DNA of 64,000 nucleotides from Channallabes apus. Taxonomy: Eukaryota; Chordata; Actinopteri; Siluriformes; Clariidae. Under the pieces are notes generated by a model, which was not told where the DNA came from, searched no databases, and worked only from the letters and a program-made list of their open reading frames with translations. The translations under genes were made by a program, and so were the position numbers. The stretch covers positions 26,744,892 through 26,808,891 of the forward strand of contig CM060109.1 in assembly GCA_030522415.1 (NCBI GenBank). The letters run 5' to 3'. Position 1 is the first letter of the stretch; every line of letters starts with the position of its first letter. Of this stretch, positions 46,795 through 59,531 are shown one piece after another.

Positions 46795-47950
46795 TAGGGC
46801 TGGGCAATATGGCTGAAAACTATCACGATATCAGTGTTTCATATCGGTCGATATCGATATTTTTTTTTTGACCCATTTAAAATAAGGACTAGGAGAAAAA
46901 TATATTACATTTAAACATTTTTATTTTAAACTTAACCTTCCTCTGATCATAGTCCCCACAGTTATTACATTTACATTTAGGCATTTGGCAGATGCTCTTA
47001 TCCAGAGCGACTTACTTTCTCATTATACATCTGAGCAGTTGAGGGTTAAGTGCCTTGGTCAAGGGCCAAACAGTGACAACTTGGTGGTTGTGGGGTTGGA
47101 ACCTGGGATCTTCCGAACTGTAGTCCAATGCCTTAACCACTGAGCTACCCCTGGCCTATTGAGACAGAAATGTGTTATTAAGACAGAAATTTCAACAACC
47201 ATGGAAAACTCAAATAATTAAAATGTAAACATAAGTCTAAAGTCACAATGAACACTTAACAATTATCTCTTAACATTTAAGGTGCAAAATGTAAGATGCT
47301 AAAAAGTGTAATAAAATAGTTCGAAGTGCATTTTCTGCTTATGAAGAGGAATACAGCAGACCATCACGAGACAACGATATGGCGCAACCAAACGTGATAC
47401 GCTAACAGCCAATCATCTAACAGTATTATAGGTTACAGGTTATTGCAACTGTCACGGGCAATTGGAGGCGGACCAGAAGACTAGCAGTTAGCCCTTGTAG
47501 CGTGGATGATAAACCCAAACGCAGAAATAGTGCAAACAGGCAGGATAACCACACGAGTCATTGTAAGAACTCTCTCACGCCAAGAGCAAGAGTTTACACA
47601 ATTAAAACTGCGTTCTAGCAACAAACACTCAATCAGGAATTGGACACAAAATTGTGAGTACTCTCATAAAATCCGGCGAAGCGTCGGAAATGGCATGGGC
47701 AGACTGAGCAATGTGAAACGCCATTTGGTCTCCTTTTATGCTTACTGAATCGCGACTGTACTACTTCCGGGTCCTACTGCTGGTCGCGGAGCGAGTGCGC
47801 AATAACAGCAACCAAACTAGCTTTGCGACCTCTGTTTTCTTCCGACAAAGAATAAAAATTATTGAACGTTCTATCGAACACATTTTTTATTGATATCGAT
47901 CACGTGTCTATCGCGATACATATCGTTATTTTTTTTATCGCCCAGCCCTA
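46795..47950. mobile_element. hAT element with TAGGGCTGGGC ends
   Basis: The ends TAGGGCTGGGCAATATGG and TATCGCCCAGCCCTA are inverted. The duplication is GCTGGTCG (46787-46794) against GCTTGTCG (47951-47958), one mismatch. A SINE (46965-47156) is inserted. The region 47480-47800 (GATAAACCCAAACGCAGAAA, CAGGCAGGATAACCACACGA, CTTCCGGGTCCTACTGC) is related to the internal module of the ATCG-palindrome family, although the ends differ. Confidence 0.85.
46965..47156 (-). repeat. tRNA-derived SINE, minus strand
   Basis: The reverse complement starts near GGGGTAGCTCAGTGGTTAAG (A box) and has GGTTCCAACCCC (B box). The tail is AGAGCATCTGCCAAATGCCT, ending in TAAATGTAAATGTAA, a very common fish SINE tail. 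Confidence 0.75.
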
Positions 47951-48650
47951 GCTTGTCGGTTCACACAACCTCTCTTCAAAACTTTCTGCCGTTTTTAACA
48001 GACAGGCTGCCCATACTGCCCCTCTGCCTCTACTCTGTATGTCCATATTACGTCTTGCGGGTACATACAGATGCATGTGTTTTTTTTCAGAGAATGCACA
48101 AAAACTACGCACTAATAAAAGCACAGGATATGCGAGATAGCCATCATGCGTGCTTGTACAAATGTAAATTAAAAGGAAGTACAGTCGATTCCCCCATGAA
48201 GGCTTCAGTTGTTTGCAGATTTTTTTTCTTACAACTAATAATTGTTTGCGTGACCCACACATATCCTCCGCAATATAATAATTTTTCATGCGTTTTAACG
48301 CTAAGCAATTAAGAACAATATTCATTAATTTTGCAGCAAATATATTAACGTAAACTCAGTTAAATTTCCTTATAAAATATAATACTGTATATATTTTTTA
48401 GTACTGTCGAGAGAACATATTAAGCTGAGTTTAAGATGAGCTTACTGATGTTAATATATTTTTTTAATGTTTATTCACCACATGATGAGTAAGAACCGTT
48501 TGTAAGAAGTTAATTTTGTAAATGATTTGGCTCAGTGAGATTTAGCTAATATTTTGAAGCAGTATATAACACCTAGTATTTTTGTAGAACAGGAACATTT
48601 CAGTAAAAATTGACGAGCAGCCGGTATGGGTTCAATAAAGAACTGTAGAA

Positions 48651-49047
48651 TGGAGACCTGCGTGGGACGGATTTTTCCATCCCGCTCCCGCAACATTCTG
48701 TCCCACTCCCGTCCGCTCCCGCAAAAATATATATTTTCTCCCGCTCCTGCCCGCAGTATTCAAGTTTTGTCCCGTTCCCCCCCGCAAAAATCCCGCAGGT
48801 AAACATTTAAGTAGTAGCAATTGAGTATAGAACCGCTACTGAGTAGATAAATAATACAGTATTTGTTTAAAAATAAATACATTTTAAGATAATTCCATTT
48901 TGCGGGAGTCCCGCGATTAATGTTATTCTCCCGCATCCCGCACATACATGAGGACCTTCCCGCCCGCACCTGCATTCACCCATCAAATTTTGTCCTGCGC
49001 AGGTAACCCTGGGTCCTGCAGTACTCCCGCGGGAGTGCAGGTCTCTA
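48651..49047. mobile_element. Small hAT element (CCCGC-rich), copy 2
   Basis: The ends TGGAGACCTGCGTGGG and GAGTGCAGGTCTCTA; 8-bp duplication CTGTAGAA is perfect (48643-48650 and 49048-49055). The interior repeats CTCCCGC and GCCCGC words as in copy 1 but is longer. Confidence 0.92.
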
Positions 49048-49055
49048 CTGTAGAA

Positions 49056-52000
49056 TGTTTGTTTCTTTAATGAAGAACCGCCCCCCCCCCACACACACAC
49101 CCGCACACAATGCTTTTGTAACTGTTTAACTGTTTCACCAGTTATTTTGTTGAGTGCCTCTTAAATACTTTAACACACCTGGACTTTAAGGGAGGGGTAC
49201 AACCTGTAGCCCTGCTGATGTTACTGCAGAACATAAAACCTTACCCCTAGTCATCTCACTGAATAAGGATTCTTTTTCTTATACGTTAAGAGAGTTGAGT
49301 AGAAAGGTTATGGCAGTCAGTATAGGTTACTGTACATGCCTGATGCTTTGTGTGTCTTGATCAGAGAGTCTTAAGAAGAACTGCATTTAAATCAGGTTTA
49401 CAAAAGTGTATCCTCAAGCTAATTTGAGCAAAGCGTAAAGCCACTGAGAATACAGTACTTGTACCATTAAACTATCCTTCACATCTGACAGAAAACTTTC
49501 CAATGATCCTTGCAATTCAGTCAATGTCTAGTTGGTCCTCTGAGATGATGCACTACTATGACGCAAAGGGAATGAAATGCTCAAAGTGCATTGCTGTGTA
49601 CTGCTCAACAGTTCATCGTCTGGCTCTAGTGCAAGTGGAGTAAGCATTTGAAACTGAGATTTCATTGCTCTTTTGTTTATGATCTTTTCTTTAGATGTGA
49701 CTCAAAATTATAAATCAAGTCAGGGACGGTGGCAATGAATGGGATTGACTGGTCAGGGTTTTTTTTTTTTGAGAGAGAGCGAGAGAGTGCTTCTGGGGCT
49801 ACAGATGGCTGGAATGTGATTCAAACTCGTGGTCTCGCGATGATGGTGTTTCTGTTGCACCACTTGAGCGCCCATGAGTGATGTGACAGAATCAGTTACT
49901 GTAAATCTGAGTCTCATCAGATGTTCCTCGGTCATTGTCATTGACATGGCCATGTGCCAGTCAGTAAAAAAGTTTTTTATAACCTGGCAGATCTTCCCAA
50001 AATGAATGTGTTAAACTGAAAGGGTCTCATAAATGTTTCACAAAAAACATTTTTATACCGTGACATTTTAACAATCCATAAAATTGGCTAAGAAAACCTA
50101 ACGCATGGTTAAACTGAATTTTGGCAGTGCAGTGATTCTGTGTAAGCACGAGCCCACAGGCTGAGTGATGTAGCTAATCACAGCCATTCTCATATTCACT
50201 ATTACTGCAGGATGGCTTGTGTAATGTTGCTTTTATGTTTCATGAACAAGTCATTAACACTGAGTAGGTGACCTTTCAGGCACAAAATGGGAAATTATTC
50301 TGTTTATTTTTGTCTCCTGTTGATGCTACTGTACACTCATTATAGCACATCAGCTAGCTCACTAATTAGCCCATTAGATCGATTTTGTATGTCCCTTCCT
50401 TATTTTCATCTTCACCTGGCAAGCTTTTCATCCTGTATGTTTTTTTTGTTCTAGAAAATTATAGTTTACCATATGGTATGTCAGCTGATGTCTTTAATAT
50501 AGTAACTCTATAGGATTTTTTCATGGCAAACACAAACAAGCAGAGCGATACACACAGTATAGCCTTCCAGTGTGGTTATACTAAATATCACCCTTGCTGT
50601 GCCACTTGACAAATCAAACTAGTGTACTGCAACTAACTGGTGTGTAGGAATGTTTTGTGTTAGGAGTGTTCAGAGCATTAAGCACAAATGGTGACGGCAC
50701 TAAAAGAAGAAACGGCTGTTTTAATACCCTACAAATTCAACAGCAGCGATAAAGTTCCGTGCTATTGAACCAGTGTATCTCTCATCCCATCACTGATTCA
50801 TAATTTATAAAATTGTGTTGTGAATGAGCATTGTGCCTATGTTTGTATTTGAGACTTGCTATAATAGACATTGTGATTTGTACTCAGTACTTCAGAGCAT
50901 GTAAACAATGCATAGTAATGTGAGCATTTGTAATTTGATCAGAGAGCGGAGCATGTAATTAAGTTTTTATTGCACCTCTCTGCTCCAGGCATCTCCCATT
51001 TTCTGTTACTAAAAACATTAACATGAAGAAATGTTTTATGATTTAGCTTTTTAGTTAACAAACATACTGTTGAATGAGAGATGAGGGAGATGGCAGATGA
51101 TTCCTAATATAAAAAAAAAAGTAGGACAAAGAGATGAGCAGAGAATGGGAATTGTCTTAGTATAGAAGCTTCTCATTAATCTATTTGGATGTGTGCAGAT
51201 TAGTCAGTAGTCACGTTCATTTCCTGCTGTGAAGCCTTAACACCAAAGTTTTTAAAGGAAGGTTTGATGAGGGTGTTAAAGTTCATACTGACAATTAAAG
51301 CTCTGCTTCACCTTAAGCTTAAATCAAGTCATAAACTCGTACGTGTGATTAAGTGTCCCCAAGTCTATTAGTACTACCAAAGCAATTAAGAATGATTAGG
51401 CACACGTTTAATATTAGATAGCTGAATATCCCATACTGTTGTGGAGTTAAAATCAGTTAAAACGTTTAAAGCATGTGAAGCTTTTTTGTATAATATCTAT
51501 AACTTTGAAACCTGGCACCATGGGAATGAAAACTGCAGAGTCCAAACTGTAGCCTGCCGAGACGCAGACTGGCTACTATTGTCTGTCAGGGAAGGGCTGA
51601 AATTACTCAGGTCTGTCCACATTGCCACCCTGATTACTGCTTCACTCGCCTGTACATCAGAGACCAGGAGCAGCGCTTCAGTCAACGTTCTTAAAGCAGA
51701 GGTACTTGGCACCATTTAAAAACACCAGTCATACAAAGCAAACAAGGGAGTCTGAAATGATTCCTGACCCTGAAATCGGCAGCTCTTTTGCATGTGGCAA
51801 AGGCAAATGGGCTTGCATGTAAAGCCTTGACCTGACTGCTCGCGTCATTAAGATACTTGTGGATACGAGTAAACTTCAGTTTGTTTTAATGTTCGTGAGG
51901 TCCTCAAACAAACAACATACAAAGCAACTTGACTGTCATGGTCTGTAAGAATGGGTGGATGAATAGTAAAAGTGAAACAGCAGGCAAACATCACAGGTTT

Positions 52001-52546
52001 GGTGTTTACCTCAGTTCTAAATCAAGACTTGGTTTATTAACAAATAAGAACCATAAAGGCATAAACATACTGTAGTAACATAGTAGTGAGTTCTACTGGT
52101 GTTTTTTTTTAAATTTATTTATTTATTTTTATTTCACCAAATATTTCAGTGATATCCGGTTATGATGATTAAAAAAATAATTCCTACCAAAGTTCTTCCT
52201 TGAAGATGTTGGTTCATCAATATGGTATCAGGTTTTAATAAGGTTTTTTTATTTTATTTATTTATTAATTTATTATACAGTTCTTAAATTTTACTAGACT
52301 GTGATCTCCTTAATTGTTCTCTTTGCTTGATGCACGCTAATAATTTCTGAAACAGAGTAACATCTTTACCACGTCCACATCTTCTGACATGTTAGTTTAG
52401 AAATTAAAAGTTTGTCCACCATGCCTCTCTTCTTTGTTAAATGAGAAAATGGGAATGAAATGCCACCTCACCTGAAATGTCAACTTGAGGTTGTGTTCTC
52501 AACTGTGTGTTCTTTTCCACTTTACAGAGGGACATCAAATTAGTGG
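49056..52546 (+). other. MAN1A2 intron 1, mostly unique sequence
   Basis: I see no gene. A (C)n/(CA)n run lies at 49081-49104 and a possible minus-strand tRNA-like SINE fragment at about 49770-49876 (GGGCGCTCAAGTGGTGCAAC on the reverse strand). The remainder is ordinary AT-rich intron with a T-run near 52097. Confidence 0.5.
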
Positions 52547-52554
52547 GTACACAC

Positions 52555-53153
52555 TAGGGCTGCACGATATTAGGAAAATGTGATATTATTGTTGAATATT
52601 GCGATAACGATATTTCTTGCGATATAACATTTCCCTAGAGAAATGCATTTTTTTATTATTATTGTCTATTTTTTTTTAAATTATTTTTTAAATATGTAAT
52701 GATCATACTAAAATAAACAGGTAATAGATATTCGTCTGATGTAATTAAATCTAATTCAGGCTAAAAAGAAACTATATGTCAAGGAAGTTGCAAATATTTA
52801 GACTTCAAAACACTATGAATGACTTAAAACCCTCAGCAAATATTTTGACTTCTGGTTTGCTGTTACTATAAACCTGCCAACACAATATGAATTACTTTCA
52901 AACATGACTTTTGATTTACGTGTAACCGTACACTCATCAATAGTGTCTTAAAACAAGAGCATCTTTTAAACTAAATATTCTCTTTGGCTTGCCTGTTTTT
53001 TTTTTTATAAAAATAAATATTATTAAAAATAAATTAAATAAAAAAAATACTATTTGTCACACTATTTGTTTTTTTTTTTTTGTTTTGTTAGTTTTTTTAA
53101 AATAAAAATAAATATTATTAAACAAAAATTACATTTATAAAATGCTATTTGTG

Positions 53154-53216
<63 letters not shown>

Positions 53217-53683
53217 CGCTCCGCGACCGGCACTATGACCCGGAAGTAATGCGGGCGCGAACCAGGAAGTATAAGAGGAGTAAACAAATCATTTCATACA
53301 GCTTAGTCACTGTGTTCACGCATGTCGGTGCAGATTGTTTACTTTCTGATTCGAGTCTGTGTTTATAGGACGCGGGTTAAATTTGTGTCTTTCCTTTGCT
53401 CCCCTTCTGTGAGAGTCCTTAAACTAATTCGCGTGGTTATCCTGCCGACTCGCTTGCTTCCGCGTTTGGGTTTACCGTCCACGCTACAAAAGGCTAACGG
53501 CTAATAGCTAAGTCTTCTGATTATCCCGGGTTAGTTCGTGACAGAATTAAGTATAAAGATAAGTATAAAGCCTACTCGCTTGTTTCCGCGTTTGGATTTA
53601 CCGTCTATAAAGGGCTAACGGCTAATCGCCAAGTTTTCTGATCATCCGGGCTTAGTTCGCGACAGAATGAAGTAAAAGATATA

Positions 53684-53749
<66 letters not shown>

Positions 53750-53902
53750 GGTATAAACATAGTAAGGGCCCATCTGATTGGTCAAATTTGGACACACAAA
53801 TGCTTGGCACATAAAGTATTTATCGCAACTCTTTGCGATATGGTTATCGCGCATGCCATTATCGCGATAACGATATTTTTTTCGATATATCGTGCAGCCC
53901 TA
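52555..53902. mobile_element. ATCG-palindrome hAT element, copy 3 (inverted)
   Basis: It lies in the opposite orientation to copies 1 and 2. The duplication GTACACAC is perfect (52547-52554 and 53903-53910). It carries a (CA)n run (about 53163-53212), a (TA)n run (about 53690-53746) and an internal partial duplication: CGCGTTTGGGTTTACCGTCC near 53461 and CGCGTTTGGATTTACCGTCT near 53587. Confidence 0.92.
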
Positions 53903-54201
53903 GTACACACATCATCAGGAATAAAGTAAAACTTATGTATACACATAAGAGATGAACCAGTTGATCAGCCAATGACCAGAATTGACTGGTTTTCAGTTTG
54001 ATAGTCCGTGACCGGTGATCAGCCTCAGGTATATTTGGTATACATTAAAAATCTCAGATCTGCCTTTTTCTTCACCAGTCTCAAAACAACACGATCAGCT
54101 GCCACACAACCTCTCACTGTTGAGTTTTGAGACTTTGAAGACATTTGAGATTGTAAAATGTCGCAGTTTCTTTAAAATCCTGCAGATGCCACACACTGTA
54201 C

Positions 54202-55172
54202 TAGGGATGGGAATTGCCGTCTGGTACGAAATCATGATTCTTGGCTGCAGATTCGATTAAAATAGCATTTTTAAACCGATTTATTATTTTTAAAAGAATT
54301 TTATTTATTTATTTTTTTGGACTTTTCCTTGATTTTCTCCCCAATTTGGTCGTATCCAAATTCCTCCCCATCACTAGGGGGCTACCACATTACGGCTACT
54401 ATTTTCACCCAGTCGGGAGGGCAGAAGACTATCACACATTCCCATCAGCCCAGGCGTGACCATCCTTTGCGTGTCTGTATCATACTGGATAGGGCTGCAC
54501 GATATATCGAAAAAATATCGTTATCGCGATAATGGCATGCGCGATAACCATATCGCAAGGAGTTGCGATAAATACTTTATTTGCCAAGCGTTTGTGTGTC
54601 CAAATTTGACCAATCAGATGGGCCCTTACTATGTTTATACCCGCTTATATAATTTATATCTTTATACTTCATTCTGTCGCGAACTAAGCCCGGATGATCA
54701 GAAGACTTAGCGATTAGCCGCGATTAGCCGTTAGCCGCGATTAGCCGTTAGCCCTTTATAGACGGTAAACACAAACGCGGAAGCAAGGGAGTAGGCAGGA
54801 TAACCACGCGAATTAGTTTAAAGACTCTCACAGAAGGGGAGCAAGGGAAAAACACACATTTAACCCGCATCCTATAAACACACACTCGAATCAGAAACCG
54901 ACATGGTGAACTCAGTGACTAAGCTCTATGCAGTGCTTTGTTTACTCCTCTTATACTTTCGGGTTCGCGCCCGCATTACTTCCGGGTCCAAGTGCCGGTC
55001 GCGGAGCGAGTGCGTGCGTGTGTATCTGTGTGTATGTGTGACTAATAGTATTTTTTTTTTATTTAATTTTTGTTTAATAATTTTTATTTAAAAAAAAACA
55101 GGCAAGCCAAAGAGAATTTTATCGAAATAAATTATTGCTGTACGACGGTATTTACAATGCCGTTACATCCCT
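54202..55172. mobile_element. Mosaic of hAT-like pieces around a truncated copy
   Basis: TAGGGATGGGAATTGCC near 54202 and GTTACATCCCTA near 55172 could be the ends of one element, but no matching duplication was found. A second unit with CCCAATTTGGTCGTATCC lies between 54340 and 54470. Confidence 0.35.
54490..55115. mobile_element. ATCG-palindrome hAT element, copy 4 (right end lost)
   Basis: It starts TAGGGCTGCACGATATATCG and follows copy 1 through the GC-richer module to GCAAGCCAAAGAGAAT near 55113, where similarity stops. The GATTAGCCGTTAGCCGC unit is repeated about 54710-54750. There is no long TA tract. Confidence 0.85.
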
Positions 55173-55471
55173 AGTTTTTATCCATTTGCACTTGCACATT
55201 GGATTACTGTGTTTAACGATACATAATTCCTCTTTCTCTCTTTTACTTTTTTAAAACATTTTAAAAAAAAACAGTGGAACACTGTGGAACATTTTTCCAC
55301 AGTGCTGTGAGGTAAAGACATTAAAAACATTGTCATGTCAGGTTAATTTTAATGAAATTTAATGTGAATTTCAGAGAATCTTTTAGGAACTTTCACACAA
55401 CTTGATTTAACAAGATTTAACAAGCTCTTTCAATTTTACAAAGTATAACGTAAATCAGGATTAGTATTTTT

Positions 55472-55581
55472 TAGAGATGTTCCGATACCATTTTTTCCCT
55501 CCCGATACCGATTCCGATACTTGGGCTCAGGGTATCGGCCGATACCGAGTACCGATCCGATACCTGGGTGTGTATCTGTAC

Positions 55582-55612
<31 letters not shown>

Positions 55613-55623
55613 ATATGTATGTG

Positions 55624-55662
<39 letters not shown>

Positions 55663-56339
55663 TTTTTTTTTAAGTAAGATACTACTAGCCCTGTGTAACG
55701 AGTTCGACCCTAAGTGCACGGGCGACACCATGAAACACGGACACGAGGTGTGGTCTTACAGGAAAAGGGTCATTTATTTAGAAAAACGGGTAAGGAAAGG
55801 GTTAAAGGCTCTCTGTGGCCTTTTCCCCTTCGGCGGCAGGGATGCGAAGGCAGGCTCGACGCGGAAGTGAAGGTGCCTCGGGAGCTCGTGCAGCTCGTTC
55901 ACGCGCTCCTCTCGCGGAGATCAAAGGCGCCCCTTTTTAAAGTCTCTGGGGCGCATCACATCGCCCCGCTCTTTTGCCACTGTCTCTCATAAAATCCAGC
56001 GCGTCGCAAAGTCCAGCTTCCCAACAGTCAGACCCCGAGCTACACTCCCCGCTGTGTTTTATAGCGCCGATAGCTCATGGGCCGTTGCCTGATTCTGCGA
56101 CCCTGCTACTTCACATACCTAAAGGGGGGGGAGGCCGCCTAACTAGTGAGCGAGGAGCGATATCAATTTGGGCGCACGCCCATCACAGGCGCACGCCGTG
56201 ACACTCTGTAAGTAAGCTAAGCTAGCAAAGCTAGCGGGCATAAATAGGTTATGTTTAGGAAAATGGTATCGGATCGGTACATGGACTCAAGTACTATGTC
56301 AGCATTTCCGATACCAGTATCGGAATCGGAACAACCCTA
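55472..56339. mobile_element. hAT element with GATACC-rich ends
   Basis: The ends TAGAGATGTTCCGATACCA and GGAATCGGAACAACCCTA are inverted; the duplication GTATTTTT is perfect (55464-55471 and 56340-56347). Many CCGATAC/GTATCGG words fill the ends. A (TG)n(TA)n tract (about 55579-55657) precedes a GC-richer block, see next entry. Confidence 0.88.
55694..56203. mobile_element. Possible solo LTR nested in the hAT element
   Basis: The block starts TGTAACGAGTTCG and ends CGCACGCCGTGACA, so it has TG...CA ends. The flanks CCCTG and CTCTG differ at one base, a near-match for a 5-bp duplication. It is richer in GC than the host element. It has no matching partner elsewhere in the window. Confidence 0.4.
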
Positions 56340-56347
56340 GTATTTTT

Positions 56348-57290
56348 GAATTGTATTGCAGCTGAGTATGCCTTTCCAGTAAGATACCATGTTTAAAATG
56401 TAGGAGTGTCAACCTTTCACAGAGACAAAACCATTCAAGTAACTTATCCTTCTTGAAGGTGAAGCATATCATAATGACACTTTTGCATGAGAGGGTCAAT
56501 CCTTGTGACCAAACAAAGCTTCCAAAGACTTGTGTAATTTAAACATCCAGAAAAGTCTTTAAAGGAAAGATGCATGTGAGTACAGCTCAACTCTAAGTCT
56601 AAGAATAGAGCATTGAGGTCCTTTGGTTTGATGTGTGTTTTTTGGTTTTATTTTACTAAAGGGAATGAAGAATTGTAAGCACGTCAGCACAAGAAGGGCA
56701 AGATTTCTTTGGAAATGTGAAGGTGCTTAAAGTCATGGAGTAAGGAGTATGCAAAATGTAGTGTTTTTGTGTTTATGTATGTACAATGTATAAACATATA
56801 CTGTCATGTTCAAAAATTAGCCTCTTTTAAATCTATATGCTTTTCTGTTAAAAAAAATTATTCTGATCGTAGCAGATCTCAGTATTAGGCAAATACAACC
56901 ACAGATGAACATCATATAACTTGGCATTATTTAACAAAATTTAAGCCAAAAAACAACACAAAACAATGTGGGCAATACTAGGCAATGCTGTGCAGAGAAA
57001 CCTAATTTCGCACAGTGAGCGGGCTCTTCTTTTAAAAAAAAAAAAAGCAAACAAAAACTCAAGGATTAAAACTCAAGCAGCGTGGTTCTGTGCAGCAACA
57101 CAGACCTATTTAAGGGTTAACGTGAAGGCCTTAGACATCACATTGTGCATGTGGGATATTATATAACAAGTTATATTACTTTTAAAATGTATACATTTTA
57201 CTCCTGTCAGAACATGTGAATGATGTCGAGAAAACGTTAAAATATTATTATTATTATAATAATTATTATTATTATATATTTTTTCTTTCT
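56348..57290 (+). other. MAN1A2 intron 1 segment
   Basis: No gene or clear repeat boundary; an (ATT)n tract lies at about 57241-57280. Confidence 0.45.
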
Positions 57291-57299
57291 CGATTTGGG

Positions 57300-57791
57300 G
57301 AATTTGTTGATGCACAGCTGGACTTTGACTAGGCCATCCAAAACCTTGATTTATTTAGTTTTATGACCATTTTGTTATATATTTACTGGTGTGCTTCCGG
57401 TCATTGTCCTGTTAAATAACCCAATTTTGACCAAGCTTTAGCTGTCGGACAGATAGCCTCACATTTCCCCGTAGAATACTCTGGTCATGGTCGACTCAAT
57501 CACAGAAATCACCACCCTCCACTGCCGTGTTTCTGCTGAAATCCTGTTTGCTTTGGTCTCATTTGTCCATACGACATTGTTCCACAAATCATGTGGTTTG
57601 TTCGGCTGCCGTCTTGTGAACCTCACTCATGCTTCTGTGTCCTTATTACATGGAACAGGTTTCTCTTTGCAATCCTACCAAACAAACTGTACCTGTTCAG
57701 TATTCTTCTAATCGTGCTGTCGTGGACTTTAACATTTAATATGCTCAGCGAGGTCTGTAGGGACTGAGATGTAACACTCTGGGGTTTTTTG

Positions 57792-57828
<37 letters not shown>

Positions 57829-58200
57829 TTGAGCACTGCATGGTCTGACCTTGGGGTGTGAATGTGCTGGGTCGTCCACTCCTGGAAAGATTGACAACTG
57901 TCCAGAATGCCTTCCATTTGTGTATAATTGTTCACACTGTAGAAGTCCACTTTGTTTGCAAATGGTTTTATAACCCCATCCAGATTGATGTGCTGCAACA
58001 GCTTCAAGGCCATTGCTTATGTATTTTCCTCTTGGCATTGTGTTAACACACATCCCATAATGGTCCAGACAAGCAAACTATCACATCATCTTTTATAGAG
58101 GTCTGCTCAGGATCAGTTAATCAAGGGCTGCACCTGGCTGGAACTTGCATTCTTTTCAATCCTGTGAAGGCAATAAGGGGATACTTAAAATGTCCAAGTT
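57300..58200 (-). pseudogene. Tc1-like transposase N-terminal relic
   Basis: On the minus strand the ATG at 58038 opens MPRGKYISNGLEAVAAHQSG and WGYKTICKQSGLL, matching the N-terminus of a common fish Tc1-like transposase (MPR-start, helix-turn-helix, AAHQSGKGYK). A long T-run at about 57797-57822 and frame changes break it. Farther on, LHLSPYRPR-type and DESKVL-region sequence is scarcely readable down to about 57300. I could not define the inverted repeats. Confidence 0.6.
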
Positions 58201-58347
58201 TTTTTTCCCTTTGTTTTTGTTAAATCCACAATTCACAGTGAAAAAAATGTTCCTCCTGAGGTTGTATTTGTCGAAGACCTGCTATGAACAGAAGATTTTA
58301 TTATTTTTGTTTATTAGAAAACACTCAGAATGAAAACCTTAGAACAT

Positions 58348-58348
<1 letters not shown>

Positions 58349-58395
<47 letters not shown>

Positions 58396-58471
58396 GTGTG
58401 TGAGAGAGAACATACAAATGTAATAAATCATGTCTACCTGTCTTACTATTAGTAGAACTATTTGCCTATAG

Positions 58472-58532
<61 letters not shown>
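58349..58532. repeat. Two (TG)n microsatellites
   Basis: TG runs occupy about 58351-58403 and 58481-58532, separated by 80 bases. Confidence 0.9.
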
Positions 58533-58542
<10 letters not shown>

Positions 58543-58761
58543 AAATGCGTGTGTTTATATTTGTATGAGTGCACACGCACTCACTTGTACTCTGTTCTTT
58601 TGCGCTTGTCAGTGGTACGGTTATCAGTGGTCAAATAATACTGAGGAACAGCTATTACAGCTCGTCTTGTGGGCTACATTGATTGCTTTCCTGCTTAAAG
58701 ACCCCTGTTGGACCAAGACACAGAGCATGTATTAAAATTTGCTTAATTATATAATAAAGAT

Positions 58762-59531
58762 TAGGGATGCTCATATTAACCGTTAACCTAAAGAATGAAT
58801 TTTGACCGATTATTACTATCACTTAAACGGTTTAAAATATTATGTAATTAATTAATTAAAATTTTTTTTTTTTTAATTAAGTGTGCCTAGGCACACTTAT
58901 TACTCTTCCCCCAGAAATGCCCCCGAAATCCATTATTCTTCCGCCTTTGGACCGTTTCTCGCCCCGCAGCTTTGAGACGACCCTCACGTATGTTACACCG
59001 TTTCGTGCAGCTCGATCGGGAATGGTGTGCTATCACTTTTGGTGGGGATTTTTTTTTTTTATAAAAACTAGACAAACTTTGTGGTTTGAGGCAGGCCTGC
59101 TATTTTTTTTAACCGAAAAAACTTAGTAGCCAATATATGAAAAAATTTGCCTACCTGAGGCAAGCTTCAAAGGTATTTCAGCGTGTGTTCATTTTATCTT
59201 AATTTGTTATTTAAGTAAAGATTTACTGCAGGCCTATTTATTTTATTCTTTTTATTTATTGTTTTTCTCTGTTGTCGGAAACGCTGCAGGTGCGTGAAAA
59301 TTTGACGGTGTGAATCCAGATTCTGTTCTTGATATGGTCTGTGTGCTGTTGTTCACGCAGGTTTAAATATACAAAAAAATTTTTTTTCAGTTTTTATATT
59401 ATCAGACACTCCTCAGTTCTATTTTCATTTTAATTCTAATTTAATATTCTAATCGGATCAGTTAACGGTTAATGTTCGGATAACGAACGGTGGTTGTCTG
59501 TTGGGAAAATTAATCGAATTGAGCATCGCTA
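58762..59531. mobile_element. hAT element with TAGGGATGCTC end
   Basis: The ends TAGGGATGCTCATATTAACC and GAATTGAGCATCGCTA are inverted with one or two mismatches. The 8-bp duplication ATAAAGAT is perfect (58754-58761 and 59532-59539). The centre contains AAGTGTGCCTAGGCACACTT (58880-58899), a perfect palindrome, and a piece of another fish repeat. Confidence 0.85.

Noticed and set aside
58349..58532. Regularly spaced repeats as a CRISPR-like array
   Set aside because: They are two dinucleotide microsatellites in a vertebrate intron.
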